From Azospirillaceae bacterium (GTDB lineage Bacteria > Pseudomonadota > Alphaproteobacteria > Azospirillales > Azospirillaceae): a stretch of DNA of 64,000 nt. Shown here in pieces: positions 16,551 to 25,923 of the stretch. Positions within the stretch are counted from its first letter, which is position 1. Every line of letters begins with the position of its first letter. The stretch spans positions 1 through 64,000 of the forward strand of contig JARLIO010000013.1 of assembly GCA_031291675.1 (NCBI GenBank). The letters run 5' to 3'. The notes under the pieces are model-generated. The model saw only the letters and a list, made by a program, of their open reading frames with translations. It was not told the origin of the DNA and made no database searches. The position numbers and the translations under genes were made by a program.

Positions 16551-17539
16551 GGTGCCGCTCCGGCGGCCGGGGTCTCGCTCGGGATGCCCGCGGCGTCGGC
16601 TCGGGCCGTCTTGCGGTTCAGCCGCGGATTGAGCCAGGCATAGATCAGGTCCGACAGGAACTGGGTCGCCAACACGACAGCGACACTGATCATCGCGCAG
16701 GCCTCGATCAACGCGATATCGCTGTTGAGGCCGGCTTCGTAGAGCAGCGAGCCAAACCCGCGATAGGCGAAGAACACCTCGACCACGATCACCCCCGACA
16801 ACAGCCAGGGGATCTGCAACATGATCACGGTGACCGGTGCCACCAGGGCATTGCGCAACGCGTGGCCCAACACCAGCCGTGCCGGCGGGACCCCGCGCAT
16901 CATCGCCGCGCGGATATAGGGCGCCTCCATGACCTCAACCATCGAGGCCCGGGTGATCCGGGCCAGATAGCCGGCGGAATAAAGTGCCAGCACCAGCGTC
17001 GGCAACACCAGTTCCCGAATCGCAAAACCGGAGGTCATTGAACTGGCACCCGGCAGCACCCCCAGCCAGAACACGAAGATCGCTGCCAGAAACACCGAGC
17101 TGGCGAATTCCGGGATCGAGGTTGTGGCGACGCAGAAGAAGGAGATGATCCGGTCGGCGACCGAACCCTTGGCCATGCCGGCCAGGATTCCGAGGCTGAA
17201 GCTGACCGGGATCATCACCACCAGGGTGGCGCCGGCGAGCATCGCGGTACGGCCCAGCCGCTCGGGCAGCAATTGCCACACCGGAACACGGTAATGGGTC
17301 GACATCCCCCAGTCGCCGACGGCGAAACGCGCCAGCCATTCCAGGTAGCGCCACAGGAACGGCGCATCATAGCCATTTTGATGCATCCACAGGGCGCGCT
17401 GGTCCTCGGTCGAAAACGGCCCCAGAACCTTGACCGCGACATCACCCGAATTCGCCTCCAGCACCAGATACACGATGAAAGAAACCGCCAGCATGGTGCC
17501 GGCGATCTCCACGAGGCGTGCGAGGATCGGGGTCTTCAT
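16547..17539 (-). CDS. ABC transporter permease, DppB type
   Basis: The 330-aa protein has an N-terminal membrane segment, a periplasmic stretch and the DppB core: GILAGMAKGSVADRIISF, then the loop RAAMMRGVPPARLVLGHALRNALVAPVT. It ends in an alanine-rich tail ([13 protein letters not shown]). The gene follows the solute-binding protein gene by 31 bases. Forms a heterodimeric channel with the DppC-type partner. Confidence 0.9.
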   Translation of the reverse strand: MKTPILARLVEIAGTMLAVSFIVYLVLEANSGDVAVKVLGPFSTEDQRALWMHQNGYDAPFLWRYLEWLARFAVGDWGMSTHYRVPVWQLLPERLGRTAMLAGATLVVMIPVSFSLGILAGMAKGSVADRIISFFCVATTSIPEFASSVFLAAIFVFWLGVLPGASSMTSGFAIRELVLPTLVLALYSAGYLARITRASMVEVMEAPYIRAAMMRGVPPARLVLGHALRNALVAPVTVIMLQIPWLLSGVIVVEVFFAYRGFGSLLYEAGLNSDIALIEACAMISVAVVLATQFLSDLIYAWLNPRLNRKTARADAAGIPSETPAAGAAP

Positions 17540-17570
17540 CCTGCCATCCCGTTCCGGTCAGGCGCCGCCG

Positions 17571-19211
17571 TCAGGCGAGCCATGTTTTGAAAAGATTGAA
17601 ATAGTCGGACGGATGCTGCTGATAGTCGCGGACCTTCGATGAGATCGCGGTGAATTTGTTCGACCAGAACGGCTGCACCATGATTGCCTGATCCTGAAGG
17701 ATGCGTTCGACCGCCTCCATCGCCTGGCTGCGCTGCTTGACGTCGACGATCGCCATCGCCTTGTCGAGCGCGGCATCGAAAGCCTTGTCCGCGAGATGGG
17801 TCTCGTTCCAGGCGGCACCGCTGCGATAGGCCAGATCGAGGGTCTGGACCGCGAGCGGACGATGGGCCCAATAGGTCAGGCCGAACGGCACCTTGTTCCA
17901 CACCGGCCAATATTCGGTCGACGGCACGACGTTGAGATTGATGCGGATCCCGGCCTCGGCACAGTTCTGCTGCAGCACCTGGGCGGTGTTCTGTTCCCAG
18001 GTGCCCTGGGTATTGCCGACCATCAGGGTGACATCGACGCCATTGGGATGCCCGGCCTCCTTCAGCAGCGCCTTGGCCTGGGCGATATCGCGCTTCACCG
18101 GCGGCAGCGGGAAATATTCCGGCTGGACCTGGGCAACGTGATAGTCGGCGGCAACCGTGCCCTCGCCGCGATAGCCGAGTTCGAGCATCTGCTGATTGTC
18201 GGCGGCCAGCAGCACCGCCTTGCGTACCCGGATATCGTCGAACGGCTTCTGGTCGACCTGCATGCGCATCACGATGGTCTGCGCTGCCTTACCGGTCAGC
18301 AGTTGCACATTTGGCAGACGTTTGACCAGATCCAGATCGGAGACACCAATCCGGTACAGAATGTCGACCTGACCGGCCGAGAGCGCCGCCAGATGCGCGG
18401 CACTGCTGGTGCCCATATCGATGAAGCGGATCTCGTCAAGATAGGGTTCCGTGCCCCAATAGCCGGCGCGGCGCCGGAACGTCGCCTTTTGGCCGATGGC
18501 AAACTCGGCGAGTTCGTAAGGGCCGGTGCCAATCGGATTCTTGGGCCAGTCGGCGCCCATGTCATCAAACTTGCGGTGCAAGATCGGACAGTTATAGGCG
18601 TACAGCATTTCCGGGATCGCCAGGATCGCCCGATCGAGATGCAGGCGGATCGCCAGCGGCCCGATAATCTCGACCTGGGTCACCGCGGCGAACGAGGTCT
18701 TGTTGGATGATTTCGACTCCGGCGCCAGCCAGCGCTTGATGGTATAGGCGACGTCCTCAGCGGTGAAATCATCGCCATTCGACCATTTGACCCCGGACCG
18801 CAGCTTGAAATCCCAGGTCTTGAGATCATCCGACGGGGTCCAGCTTTCCGCCAGATAGGGATGGCTGACATTATCGGCGTCGACCAGGGTCAGATATTCC
18901 AGCGTGTTGCGAAACACCACCGACGCCTCGATCCAGGACACCGCCGCGGGATCGGTCATTTCCTGGATTTGACAGACGAAGCGCAGCGAACCGCCGCGCT
19001 TGGGCGCCTCCTGGGCGCGGGCTGCCGTGGGGAACAGCGCGTCACCGACCACCGCACTGGCAAAGACACTGGCACTGGCGGCAGAAACGCCGAGCCAGGA
19101 CATGGTTTGCAGGAAATCACGGCGGCCGATTTCGCCGCGGATCAGACGGTCACAAAGTTCGGGTGCAGCCGCGTGAAGGCGGCGGCCGCTCAACATCTTC
19201 AATCCAAACAT
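17571..19211 (-). CDS. ABC transporter solute-binding protein, family 5 (peptide/opine/nickel type)
   Basis: The 546-aa protein has a twin-arginine signal (GRRDFLQTMSWLG followed by a hydrophobic stretch to AARAQEA), so it is exported folded by Tat. The mature part has family-5 motifs: WTPSDDLKTWDFKLRSGVKW, NPIGTGPYE, and RVRKAVLLAADNQQM near DVTL. The start at 19211 has AGGGAAGG upstream. It lies within the last 62 bases of the LysR gene in another frame. It captures the imported substrate in the periplasm. The family binds dipeptides, opines, nickel and sugar or amine derivatives, so specificity is open. Confidence 0.9.
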   Translation of the reverse strand: MFGLKMLSGRRLHAAAPELCDRLIRGEIGRRDFLQTMSWLGVSAASASVFASAVVGDALFPTAARAQEAPKRGGSLRFVCQIQEMTDPAAVSWIEASVVFRNTLEYLTLVDADNVSHPYLAESWTPSDDLKTWDFKLRSGVKWSNGDDFTAEDVAYTIKRWLAPESKSSNKTSFAAVTQVEIIGPLAIRLHLDRAILAIPEMLYAYNCPILHRKFDDMGADWPKNPIGTGPYELAEFAIGQKATFRRRAGYWGTEPYLDEIRFIDMGTSSAAHLAALSAGQVDILYRIGVSDLDLVKRLPNVQLLTGKAAQTIVMRMQVDQKPFDDIRVRKAVLLAADNQQMLELGYRGEGTVAADYHVAQVQPEYFPLPPVKRDIAQAKALLKEAGHPNGVDVTLMVGNTQGTWEQNTAQVLQQNCAEAGIRINLNVVPSTEYWPVWNKVPFGLTYWAHRPLAVQTLDLAYRSGAAWNETHLADKAFDAALDKAMAIVDVKQRSQAMEAVERILQDQAIMVQPFWSNKFTAISSKVRDYQQHPSDYFNLFKTWLA

Positions 19212-20367
19212 TCGATTGTGCCTTCCCTGTTGCTGGGAGTCCCGTTGCCGGGGACCCGTTTGGTTGAGGCCTTTTCGCGGGGAACCCGGTCATTGCGGGT
19301 CCGTCGGTCAAGGCGGTGTCTCGAAACGCCTTGCCGACATTGGCTCTGTGCTCTGCGGTGCCGCGACAGCTGGCGCTGTCGCCGAATTCCTCATTCATTG
19401 TTGGTGACGGCGCGTCCGCCGGATCGTCAAAGCCCGGCTCGGAAACCGCGATCCGGCCCTGGATCCCGGCGAAATGGCGGATCATCCAGGACCGGAACAC
19501 GGCGATCACGGGATCGGCGAGATCTTCGACCTGGAAGTTCAGGTAATAGCCATAGCCGTCCTCGAAGGTGGCCTCGAACGGGGTCACCAGGCGACCCGCG
19601 GCAATGTCGTCGGCAAACAGGTCGATATCGAGCAACGCCACGCCTTCACCGCCCTGGGCGTATTGCGCGGCAAGAATCGCGGTATCGAAGGCCAGGCCGC
19701 GCTCGGAATCGACATTGAGCTGATAATGGCGGGAATAGGCTTCCCACAAGACACCCGGGGGCTCGCCCTCGAGCTTGACATGGAGCAGCTCGTTGGCGGC
19801 GATGAATTCCCGCATCGTCTTGCCGGCGTGGCGCCGCGCCAGCGCCGGACTGCAGGTCGGGGCGACCCGGTTCATCCAGAGCAGATCGGTGATGGCATCG
19901 CCAACCGTGGGCCGGTCATAGATCACGGCAACATCGGTGTCGGTGCGCGGCAGCCCGGTAAAACCCAGGCTGGAAAAGTCGACAAAGATGTCCGGAAAAT
20001 CCTTGCGAAAGCCCTGAAGGATCGGCAGGGCCAGTTTCTGGGCGAAAGACGGCGGCAGTTGCAGACGCAGCGTCTTTCGGCCGCCCCCCTCACGGACGAT
20101 ATCATTGAGCGCCTGTTCCATCCGGTCGAACGAACCGCGGACGATCGGCAACAACGCGGCGCCAGCCTTGGTCAGGACCAGCATCTGGGGCTTGCGCTCA
20201 AACAAGGGGCGACCCAGCAGCTTTTCCAGATTGATCACGTGCCGGCTGATCGCGCCCTGCGAGACGTTGAGCGCATGGGCCGCCGCGGTGAAGCTCAGAT
20301 GACGCCCCACGGCTTCGAACGCGCGCAACGCATTCAGGGGCAACCACCGTCGATCGAATCTGACCAT
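19150..20367 (-). CDS. LysR-family regulator, GcvA-like, with a long C-terminal extension
   Basis: Residues ~9-67 form the LysR helix-turn-helix (LPLNALRAFEAVGRHLSFTA, then SQGAISRHV), like GcvA/AmpR-type regulators, followed by the effector domain up to about residue 295. A ~100-residue tail then follows, rich in proline, glycine and threonine (GSPATGLPATGK). The tail's last 62 bases overlap the start of the binding-protein gene in another frame. Normal family length is about 300, so this 405-aa form is unusual. I use ATG 20367; ATG 20397 is also open with a GAGG site. It lies between the importer and the divergent catabolic operon and probably controls both. Confidence 0.85.
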   Translation of the reverse strand: MVRFDRRWLPLNALRAFEAVGRHLSFTAAAHALNVSQGAISRHVINLEKLLGRPLFERKPQMLVLTKAGAALLPIVRGSFDRMEQALNDIVREGGGRKTLRLQLPPSFAQKLALPILQGFRKDFPDIFVDFSSLGFTGLPRTDTDVAVIYDRPTVGDAITDLLWMNRVAPTCSPALARRHAGKTMREFIAANELLHVKLEGEPPGVLWEAYSRHYQLNVDSERGLAFDTAILAAQYAQGGEGVALLDIDLFADDIAAGRLVTPFEATFEDGYGYYLNFQVEDLADPVIAVFRSWMIRHFAGIQGRIAVSEPGFDDPADAPSPTMNEEFGDSASCRGTAEHRANVGKAFRDTALTDGPAMTGFPAKRPQPNGSPATGLPATGKAQSNVWIEDVERPPPSRGCTRTL

Positions 20368-20397
20368 GTACGCCTGCCTCAGGTCTCCGGTGCCCAT

Positions 20398-20678
20398 CCC
20401 GCCTCAATCCTTGTGCTGAGTGTAGCAAGACTCGTGCCGCGTACCATTCTTGTCCTTTCGTCGATCCTCCGCGCGTCGTTCCCCCTGTTTTATCGCGTCT
20501 CCGGTCCCGGCCCCGCTGCCGTGATCACCCTCGATGCGATGTTGACGGTCATTTTCGCCACAACCGTCAAATCACGATCCAATTTTGTCATGCGGGGATC
20601 AACGCTCAAAACGAGATAACCTCATGAGAATTTAAGATTGCCCTCGACGGCCCATCCTATGCCAAAATCTTCGCTGTC
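20398..20678. other. Divergent promoter region of the transporter and catabolic operons
   Basis: The 388 bases between the LysR start and the Rieske gene hold no supportable gene. The part 20560-20720 is AT-richer than its surroundings and carries the inverted repeat annotated at 20679-20710. LysR regulators normally bind here to control the two divergent units. Confidence 0.5.
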
Positions 20679-20710
20679 AATGAATGTCCACCGGCATCTC
20701 GGCATTCATT
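20679..20710. promoter_or_regulatory. Inverted repeat before the Rieske oxygenase gene
   Basis: AATGAATG (20679-20686) and CATTCATT (20703-20710) are perfect inverted arms with a 16-base spacer, ending 45 bases before the ATG at 20756. It may be the activator site for the catabolic operon. The arm-to-arm spacing is larger than the usual LysR T-N11-A box, so the assignment is tentative. Confidence 0.4.
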
Positions 20711-20755
20711 TGGCATTTGCCATCGAAACCCTGACGATGAGGCGAAGGATCTCGG

Positions 20756-21964
20756 ATGTACGATCTCAACCGGGTCAAGTCCCTCTTGCAGCAGCGCCGG
20801 CCGGGACACTCCCTTCCGCAAGCCCTCTACAATGATGCTGACATTTTTGATTTCGATATGGCGGCGATATTCCTTCGGTCATGGCTGATGGTCGGGTTCG
20901 AGGTCGAACTTCCCGATCCCGGTAGTTACCTGAGTCTCACAATCGGAAAATCACCGGTGGTGATCCTGCGCGATCGCGACGGCATCATTCGCGGCTTCCA
21001 CAACAGTTGCCGCCATCGCGGTGCCCAGATCTGCGCCACCGGCCGGGGCAAGGCGGCGCGGCTGGTCTGCCCGTATCATCAATGGACCTATGACCTTGCG
21101 GGACGGCTGGTCTATGCCGGACGGATGCCCGAGACCTTCGACCGGACGCCGCACAGCCTGGGCCCGATCCATGTCGAGACCGTGGCCGGCACGATCTATA
21201 TCTGCCTGGCCGCGGAGCCGCCGCCCTTCGATGCCTTCCGCGACAAGCTGACCCCGCTGCTGGCGGTCCATGACCTGCGCCACGCCAAGCTGGCCTTCGA
21301 AAGCACGCTGGTCGAGAAGGCGAACTGGAAGCTGGTGATGGAAAACGGGCGCGAATGCTATCACTGCGTCGCCGGCCACCCCGAACTTTCGCGCAGCTTT
21401 CCCACCGGGGCCAAGGCCCATTTCGAACCGGACGAGGCCGGTCAGGTCGACCGGTTCAACGATCGCATGGCGCGGGCCGGTCTGCCGGTGGGACCGGTCG
21501 AAGGCGAATGGTGGCAGGCGATTCGTTTCCCGCTGAATGAAGGCTATGTCTCGTTGTCGGTCGACGGCAGGCCGCTGGTGGCCAAACCGATGTGCCCGGC
21601 CGAAGGGGGCGATATCGGCTCACTGCGCTGGGCGGTCGAGCCGAACAATTTCAATCACGCCCTGGGCGACCACACCTTCATGTTCACGGCCCTGCCGGTG
21701 GGGCCCGAGGAAACCATCGTTACCGCCAAATGGCTGGTCCACCAGGACGCCGTCGAAGGCGTCGACTATGACCTCGCGGCGCTGACCCATCTGTGGACCC
21801 AGACCAATCTGCAGGACCGTGACCTGGCGGAGAACAACCAGCGCGGGGTTCATTCGATCGGATATCGGCCAGGGCCCTATAGTGACGACGCCGAGTCGTT
21901 GGCACGGCGTTTCGTCGACTGGTATTGCAGCCAATCGGCCCGCTTCATTGATGCCCATGCCTGA
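20756..21964 (+). CDS. Rieske-type betaine/quaternary-amine N-demethylase oxygenase (GbcA/Stc2-like)
   Basis: The 402-aa protein binds a Rieske [2Fe-2S] centre through C85-x-H87 and C105-x2-H108 (NSCRHRG, VCPYHQW). Mononuclear iron is bound by H203 and H208 in NGRECYHCVAGHPEL plus a distal aspartate. Sequence is closest in pattern to glycine betaine monooxygenase GbcA and stachydrine demethylase Stc2, which oxidise an N-methyl group of a quaternary ammonium compound and release formaldehyde. The partner reductase follows with a 14-base overlap. First gene of an eleven-gene plus-strand run, most of whose neighbours overlap. Actual betaine substrate unknown. Confidence 0.88.
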   Translation: MYDLNRVKSLLQQRRPGHSLPQALYNDADIFDFDMAAIFLRSWLMVGFEVELPDPGSYLSLTIGKSPVVILRDRDGIIRGFHNSCRHRGAQICATGRGKAARLVCPYHQWTYDLAGRLVYAGRMPETFDRTPHSLGPIHVETVAGTIYICLAAEPPPFDAFRDKLTPLLAVHDLRHAKLAFESTLVEKANWKLVMENGRECYHCVAGHPELSRSFPTGAKAHFEPDEAGQVDRFNDRMARAGLPVGPVEGEWWQAIRFPLNEGYVSLSVDGRPLVAKPMCPAEGGDIGSLRWAVEPNNFNHALGDHTFMFTALPVGPEETIVTAKWLVHQDAVEGVDYDLAALTHLWTQTNLQDRDLAENNQRGVHSIGYRPGPYSDDAESLARRFVDWYCSQSARFIDAHA

Positions 21965-22985
21965 GATGGCCGTTCCCTGGCGGGGTGGGTCGGACGAGCT
22001 GATTTGCGTCGACGTCCAGGATGAGGCCCCCGATGTCCGGACCTTCTGGTTTGCCGCCGCCTCGGACGCCGACTTCGCCTTCCGCGCGGGTCAGTTCGTG
22101 GCGCTGGCGCTGCCGACCCGCGCCGGTCCGCTGTGGCGTTGCTTTACCATCGCCTCGCCACCGACACGGCCCCGGCGCATCGCATTGACGGTCAAACGTC
22201 AGCCCGACGGCCAGGCCACCCGCTGGATGCATGAAGAGCTGCAACCCGGTATGCGGCTGCGCGGCCAACCCCCGGCGGGCCGTTTCGCGTTGGACGCACC
22301 CCCGGCGCGCAAGCTGGTGCTGATCGCCGCGGGTAGCGGGGCGACGCCGATGATCGCGATCGCCCGATGGCTCCAGGATCTGCGAAGCCACAGCCCGGTG
22401 CACTACCTCCATGTCGCCCGCCATGCCGCGGACCACCTGTTCCACGCCGAGGTCACCCGGATTGCCGGGGATCTGGGCGGATGGCGGCACGACTGGCTGA
22501 GCACCGGGGCGACCGGCCGCCCCAGCGCGGCCGTGCTGCGCACCCGGGTCCCCGATCTCGGCAACGCCGTGGTGTTCTGCTGCGGTCCCGCCGCGTTCAT
22601 GGCGATGGCCCGGACCGCCTTCGATCAGGCCGGCGGTTCCCCCGCGGACTGGCACGAGGAATCCTTCGCGATCGGCGCGACCGGCGCGACGGCGGAACCG
22701 GAACCGCCGGCCACGGCATCGGGCTTTGCCATCCGCTTCGAACCCGCCGGGGTCACGGCCATGGCCGGACCGGGCGAGACGCTGCTCGCGGTCGCAACCC
22801 GCGCCCGCCAGACCATTCTGCATGCCTGCCGCCAGGGGATCTGCGGCAGTTGCCGCATCCACAAGATTTCGGGAGAGGTCGAGATGACACAGCAGGGCGG
22901 AATTACCGCGACGGAGATTGCCGCGGGCGACATACTGGCCTGTTGTTCGCGGGCCCGCTCTCCGCTCGTGCTGGAGCTGCCGTGA
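21951..22985 (+). CDS. Ferredoxin-NAD(P) reductase-type electron-transfer component (GbcB-like)
   Basis: The 344-aa protein has an FAD domain (RCFTIAS), an NAD(P)-binding domain (LIAAGSGATPMIAIARWL, then FCCGPAAFMAMA), and a C-terminal plant-type [2Fe-2S] ferredoxin domain with cysteines HACRQGICGSCRIH and ACCSRA. This FAD-NAD-ferredoxin order is that of GbcB and StcB-type reductases, which feed electrons to the Rieske oxygenase just upstream. Starts at 21951, 21957 and 21966 are all in frame; the first gives a coupled overlap. The stop overlaps the next start (TGATG). Confidence 0.9.
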   Translation: MPMPEMAVPWRGGSDELICVDVQDEAPDVRTFWFAAASDADFAFRAGQFVALALPTRAGPLWRCFTIASPPTRPRRIALTVKRQPDGQATRWMHEELQPGMRLRGQPPAGRFALDAPPARKLVLIAAGSGATPMIAIARWLQDLRSHSPVHYLHVARHAADHLFHAEVTRIAGDLGGWRHDWLSTGATGRPSAAVLRTRVPDLGNAVVFCCGPAAFMAMARTAFDQAGGSPADWHEESFAIGATGATAEPEPPATASGFAIRFEPAGVTAMAGPGETLLAVATRARQTILHACRQGICGSCRIHKISGEVEMTQQGGITATEIAAGDILACCSRARSPLVLELP

Positions 22986-24256
22986 TGACCGGCGATCCCC
23001 ACGCCCCCGGCCCCACCCTGCATCCGGAAACCCTGACCGTGGCTGCCGGCTATGATGCCCAGGCCCACCATGGCGCGGTCAAGCCGCCGCTGTTCCTGAC
23101 CTCGACCTTCGTCTATCCCAGCGCCCAGCATGCCAAGGCGGCGCACGAGGCCTATTTTGCGCCGGAGCCGCCGACGGCGGGTCCGCGTCCGGCCTTCATC
23201 TATGCCAGGCTCGATCATCCCAATCTGGTGATGGTCGAGGAGCGGCTGGCGCGGCTCGATCGTGCCGAGGATGCCGCGGCCTTCAACTCCGGCATGGCGG
23301 CTATCAGCACCGTGATGCACGCCTTCCTGCGACCCGGCACGACGATCCTGCACACACGACCGATCTATGGCGGCACGGATGTTCTGATCCACCGCCAGCT
23401 CAGCCAATTCGGCATCACCCCGGTCGGGATCGAGGACGGACTGGACGCAGTGTCCGTCCGCCGCGCGGCGGCGGCGGCCCGCGCGATCGGGCCCCTGGCG
23501 CTGGTGCTGATCGAGACCCCGGCCAACCCGACCAGCGGCATCGCCGACATCGCCCTGATCGCGGCGGTCGCGGACGAAATCGGCCGGGACCAGGGTCAGC
23601 GCCCGGTCGTCGCGGTCGACAACACCTTTCTGGGGCCGTTCCTGCAGACGCCGCTCGAACACGGCGCCGACCTGACCATCACCTCGCTGACCAAATATGC
23701 CGGTGGCCACAGCGACCTGCTGGGCGGCGGCGTCAGTGGCCGGGCGGCCCTGATCGCGCCGCTCAAGCAATTGCGCACCGTGCTGGGCAGTCCGATGGAC
23801 CCGCACACCTGCTGGATGCTGCTGCGCTCGTTCGAGACCCTGCATCTGCGCACCGAACGGGCGGGCAGCAACGCCCGGGTCCTTGCCGAATTCCTGCGCG
23901 GTCACCCCCGGATCGCCCAGGTCAATTATATCGGCTTCCGGGAACCGGGCAGCGCGGCGCGGACCACCTTCGACCGCCAATGCCGGGGCGCCGGATCGAC
24001 CTTCTCGTTCCGGATCCACGGCGGCGAGGCCGAAGCCTTCCGCATGCTTGACCGGCTGCGCGTGATCCGCATGGCCGTCAGCCTGGGCGGCACCGAGACC
24101 CTGATCTGCCATTCCGCCAGCACCACCCATTACGCCGTGCCGCCGGAACGGCGGGCCCTGGTCGGCATTGACGACTCATCGCTCCGCATCTCGGTCGGCA
24201 TCGAACATTGCGATGACCTGATCGGCGATCTCGCACAAGCCCTGGAGGCGATCTGA
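22985..24256 (+). CDS. Cys/Met-metabolism PLP-dependent enzyme (cystathionine gamma-synthase/methionine gamma-lyase family)
   Basis: The 423-aa protein has the family fold: FIYARLDHPNLVMVEERLA, AAFNSGMAAIST, ETPANPTSGIADI, and the PLP lysine K237 in SLTKYAGGHSD. Members do gamma- or beta-elimination or replacement on sulfur amino acids and homoserine esters. The exact reaction cannot be told. It sits by translational coupling between the demethylase reductase and the flavoprotein pair, an unusual position for such an enzyme. It may act on a demethylated intermediate carrying a beta or gamma leaving group, which is inference. Confidence 0.85.
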   Translation: MTGDPHAPGPTLHPETLTVAAGYDAQAHHGAVKPPLFLTSTFVYPSAQHAKAAHEAYFAPEPPTAGPRPAFIYARLDHPNLVMVEERLARLDRAEDAAAFNSGMAAISTVMHAFLRPGTTILHTRPIYGGTDVLIHRQLSQFGITPVGIEDGLDAVSVRRAAAAARAIGPLALVLIETPANPTSGIADIALIAAVADEIGRDQGQRPVVAVDNTFLGPFLQTPLEHGADLTITSLTKYAGGHSDLLGGGVSGRAALIAPLKQLRTVLGSPMDPHTCWMLLRSFETLHLRTERAGSNARVLAEFLRGHPRIAQVNYIGFREPGSAARTTFDRQCRGAGSTFSFRIHGGEAEAFRMLDRLRVIRMAVSLGGTETLICHSASTTHYAVPPERRALVGIDDSSLRISVGIEHCDDLIGDLAQALEAI

Positions 24257-24257
24257 C

Positions 24258-25877
24258 ATGGACGGCAGCGCTGTGACACCGATCGATGCCAAATCGATCA
24301 CCGGGAAATATCCCGAGATCACCCGGCGGAGCCAACTGCTGGTCGTCGGTGCCGGTCCGGCCGGGATCGCGGCGGCACTCGAAGGCGCACGGCTCGGTCT
24401 GCAAGTGACGTTGGTTGACGAGAACCCGGTGCCGGGTGAGATGATGGGGCTGGATGTGCCCCAGTTCTATGGCCAATGCATGACCGGCGCGGTGCAAAAT
24501 CCCGGACGGATGGTCGAGCAGATTCTGGCAACCAGCCCGGGGCTGGAGGCGGCGTTCGACGCCGGGGTCGAGGTGCTGCTGGGCACCAGCGTCTGGGGCG
24601 CGTTCGTCAATGGCCCGGCGGTCCAGTCGCTCCCCGGGCGGGTCGCCGGGCTCGCCGACCAGAGCCAATCCTGGCTGTGCGGCTTCGATGCTCTGGTCCT
24701 GGCAACCGGCGCCCGCGATCTGGTGCTGTCCTTCGCCGGGATCGAGCGGCCGGGCGTGATCGGCGCCAATGCCTTCCACGCCCTGGTCGCCCGCTATGAT
24801 GCCTTCAAGGGCCGGCGCCTGGTGATCCTCGGCAGCGACACGCTGGCGATCGAAACCGCGTTCCTGGCGCTTGACCACGGCATCGAGGTCGCGGCCCTGG
24901 TCGAGGTCCGTGGCGAACCGCAGGGGTCGCCGGCCGCGGTCGCGGCCATCGAGGCGCGGGGTGTCGCGATCCTGACCCGCCATGTCATTGTCGAGGCAAC
25001 CGGGACCCTGGAGGGCGTCGACGCTGCGGTTGTCGTCGCGCTCGATGCCGGCGGCGGTGCGAGACCGGAAGGCCGCCGCGTGATCGCCTGCGATACCATC
25101 TGTCTTGCCATCGGGCTGGTGCCGACAGTGGAGCTGGCCGATGTGCTGGGCTGCCAATTGGCGGCGCGCGCGGACCGCGGCGGTCACGTCGCCACGCGCG
25201 ATGCCAGCGGCCAGTCCTCGGTCGCCGGCGTGTTTGCCGTGGGCGATTGTGCCGGCCCCGCGCCCGATGCTGCGGCCGCCGGCGCGGCCGCGGCCCGGGC
25301 CGCGGCACACTGGCTGGGCGTCGCGGTCCCCGACGAGCCACCGTCCCCGACCCCCGATCCGGGCAATTCCGATACTTTCGCCTACCGGATGGATTGGATG
25401 CGCGCCCTGACCGCAACCGGATCGCCCCGGGTCCTGGCCTGCCTGTGCGAGGAGGTCACACGGGCCGACCTGCTGGGGGTCAAGCCACCCCGCTATCTCG
25501 ACTGCACCTCACCGCAGATGGTGGCGCGCGACGCCCGCAGCCTGCTGGCCGACGGACCGCTGAACCACGATCAGTTCAAACGGCTGACCCGCGCCAGTAT
25601 GGGGCCGTGCCAGGCGCGCCGCTGCCGCGAACAGGTGGCGATGTTGTTGGCCCTGGCCTCGGACGTCCCGGTCGAGGCGGTGCCGCTGGCCGGCTATCGC
25701 GCCCCGGTGCGGCCCCTGCCGCTGAGCCTGCTGGCCACAACCGGGGAATCCCCGGCGATGACGGCCGGCTGGGATGTCTGGTTCGGCATCCCGGGGCAAT
25801 GGACGCCCTACGCCGATATCGGGACCGAACGGGAAGTCCTGGACGACGATGGCAGCGGCGACAGCATGCATCTGTGA
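24258..25877 (+). CDS. FAD/NAD-linked oxidoreductase, alpha-like subunit of an opine oxidase / HcnB-type dehydrogenase
   Basis: The 539-aa protein has a dinucleotide fold near the N-terminus (LLVVGAGPAGIAAALEGARLG), a second nucleotide-binding fold (RRLVILGSDTLAIETA), and the GVFAVGDC motif. The C-terminal BFD-like [2Fe-2S] domain has cysteines in ACLCEEVTR and MGPCQARRC. This layout matches OoxA/NoxA opine oxidase, HcnB of hydrogen cyanide synthase and D-hydroxyproline dehydrogenase alpha subunits. It would accept electrons from the DAO-type partner downstream. The small separate ferredoxin subunit often present in such complexes is missing here. Two bases after the PLP enzyme gene. Confidence 0.82.
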   Translation: MDGSAVTPIDAKSITGKYPEITRRSQLLVVGAGPAGIAAALEGARLGLQVTLVDENPVPGEMMGLDVPQFYGQCMTGAVQNPGRMVEQILATSPGLEAAFDAGVEVLLGTSVWGAFVNGPAVQSLPGRVAGLADQSQSWLCGFDALVLATGARDLVLSFAGIERPGVIGANAFHALVARYDAFKGRRLVILGSDTLAIETAFLALDHGIEVAALVEVRGEPQGSPAAVAAIEARGVAILTRHVIVEATGTLEGVDAAVVVALDAGGGARPEGRRVIACDTICLAIGLVPTVELADVLGCQLAARADRGGHVATRDASGQSSVAGVFAVGDCAGPAPDAAAAGAAAARAAAHWLGVAVPDEPPSPTPDPGNSDTFAYRMDWMRALTATGSPRVLACLCEEVTRADLLGVKPPRYLDCTSPQMVARDARSLLADGPLNHDQFKRLTRASMGPCQARRCREQVAMLLALASDVPVEAVPLAGYRAPVRPLPLSLLATTGESPAMTAGWDVWFGIPGQWTPYADIGTEREVLDDDGSGDSMHL

Positions 25878-25923
25878 TGCGCGGGATGATCCAGACGGAC
25901 ACGCCGTGGGGGAGAATGCGGAA

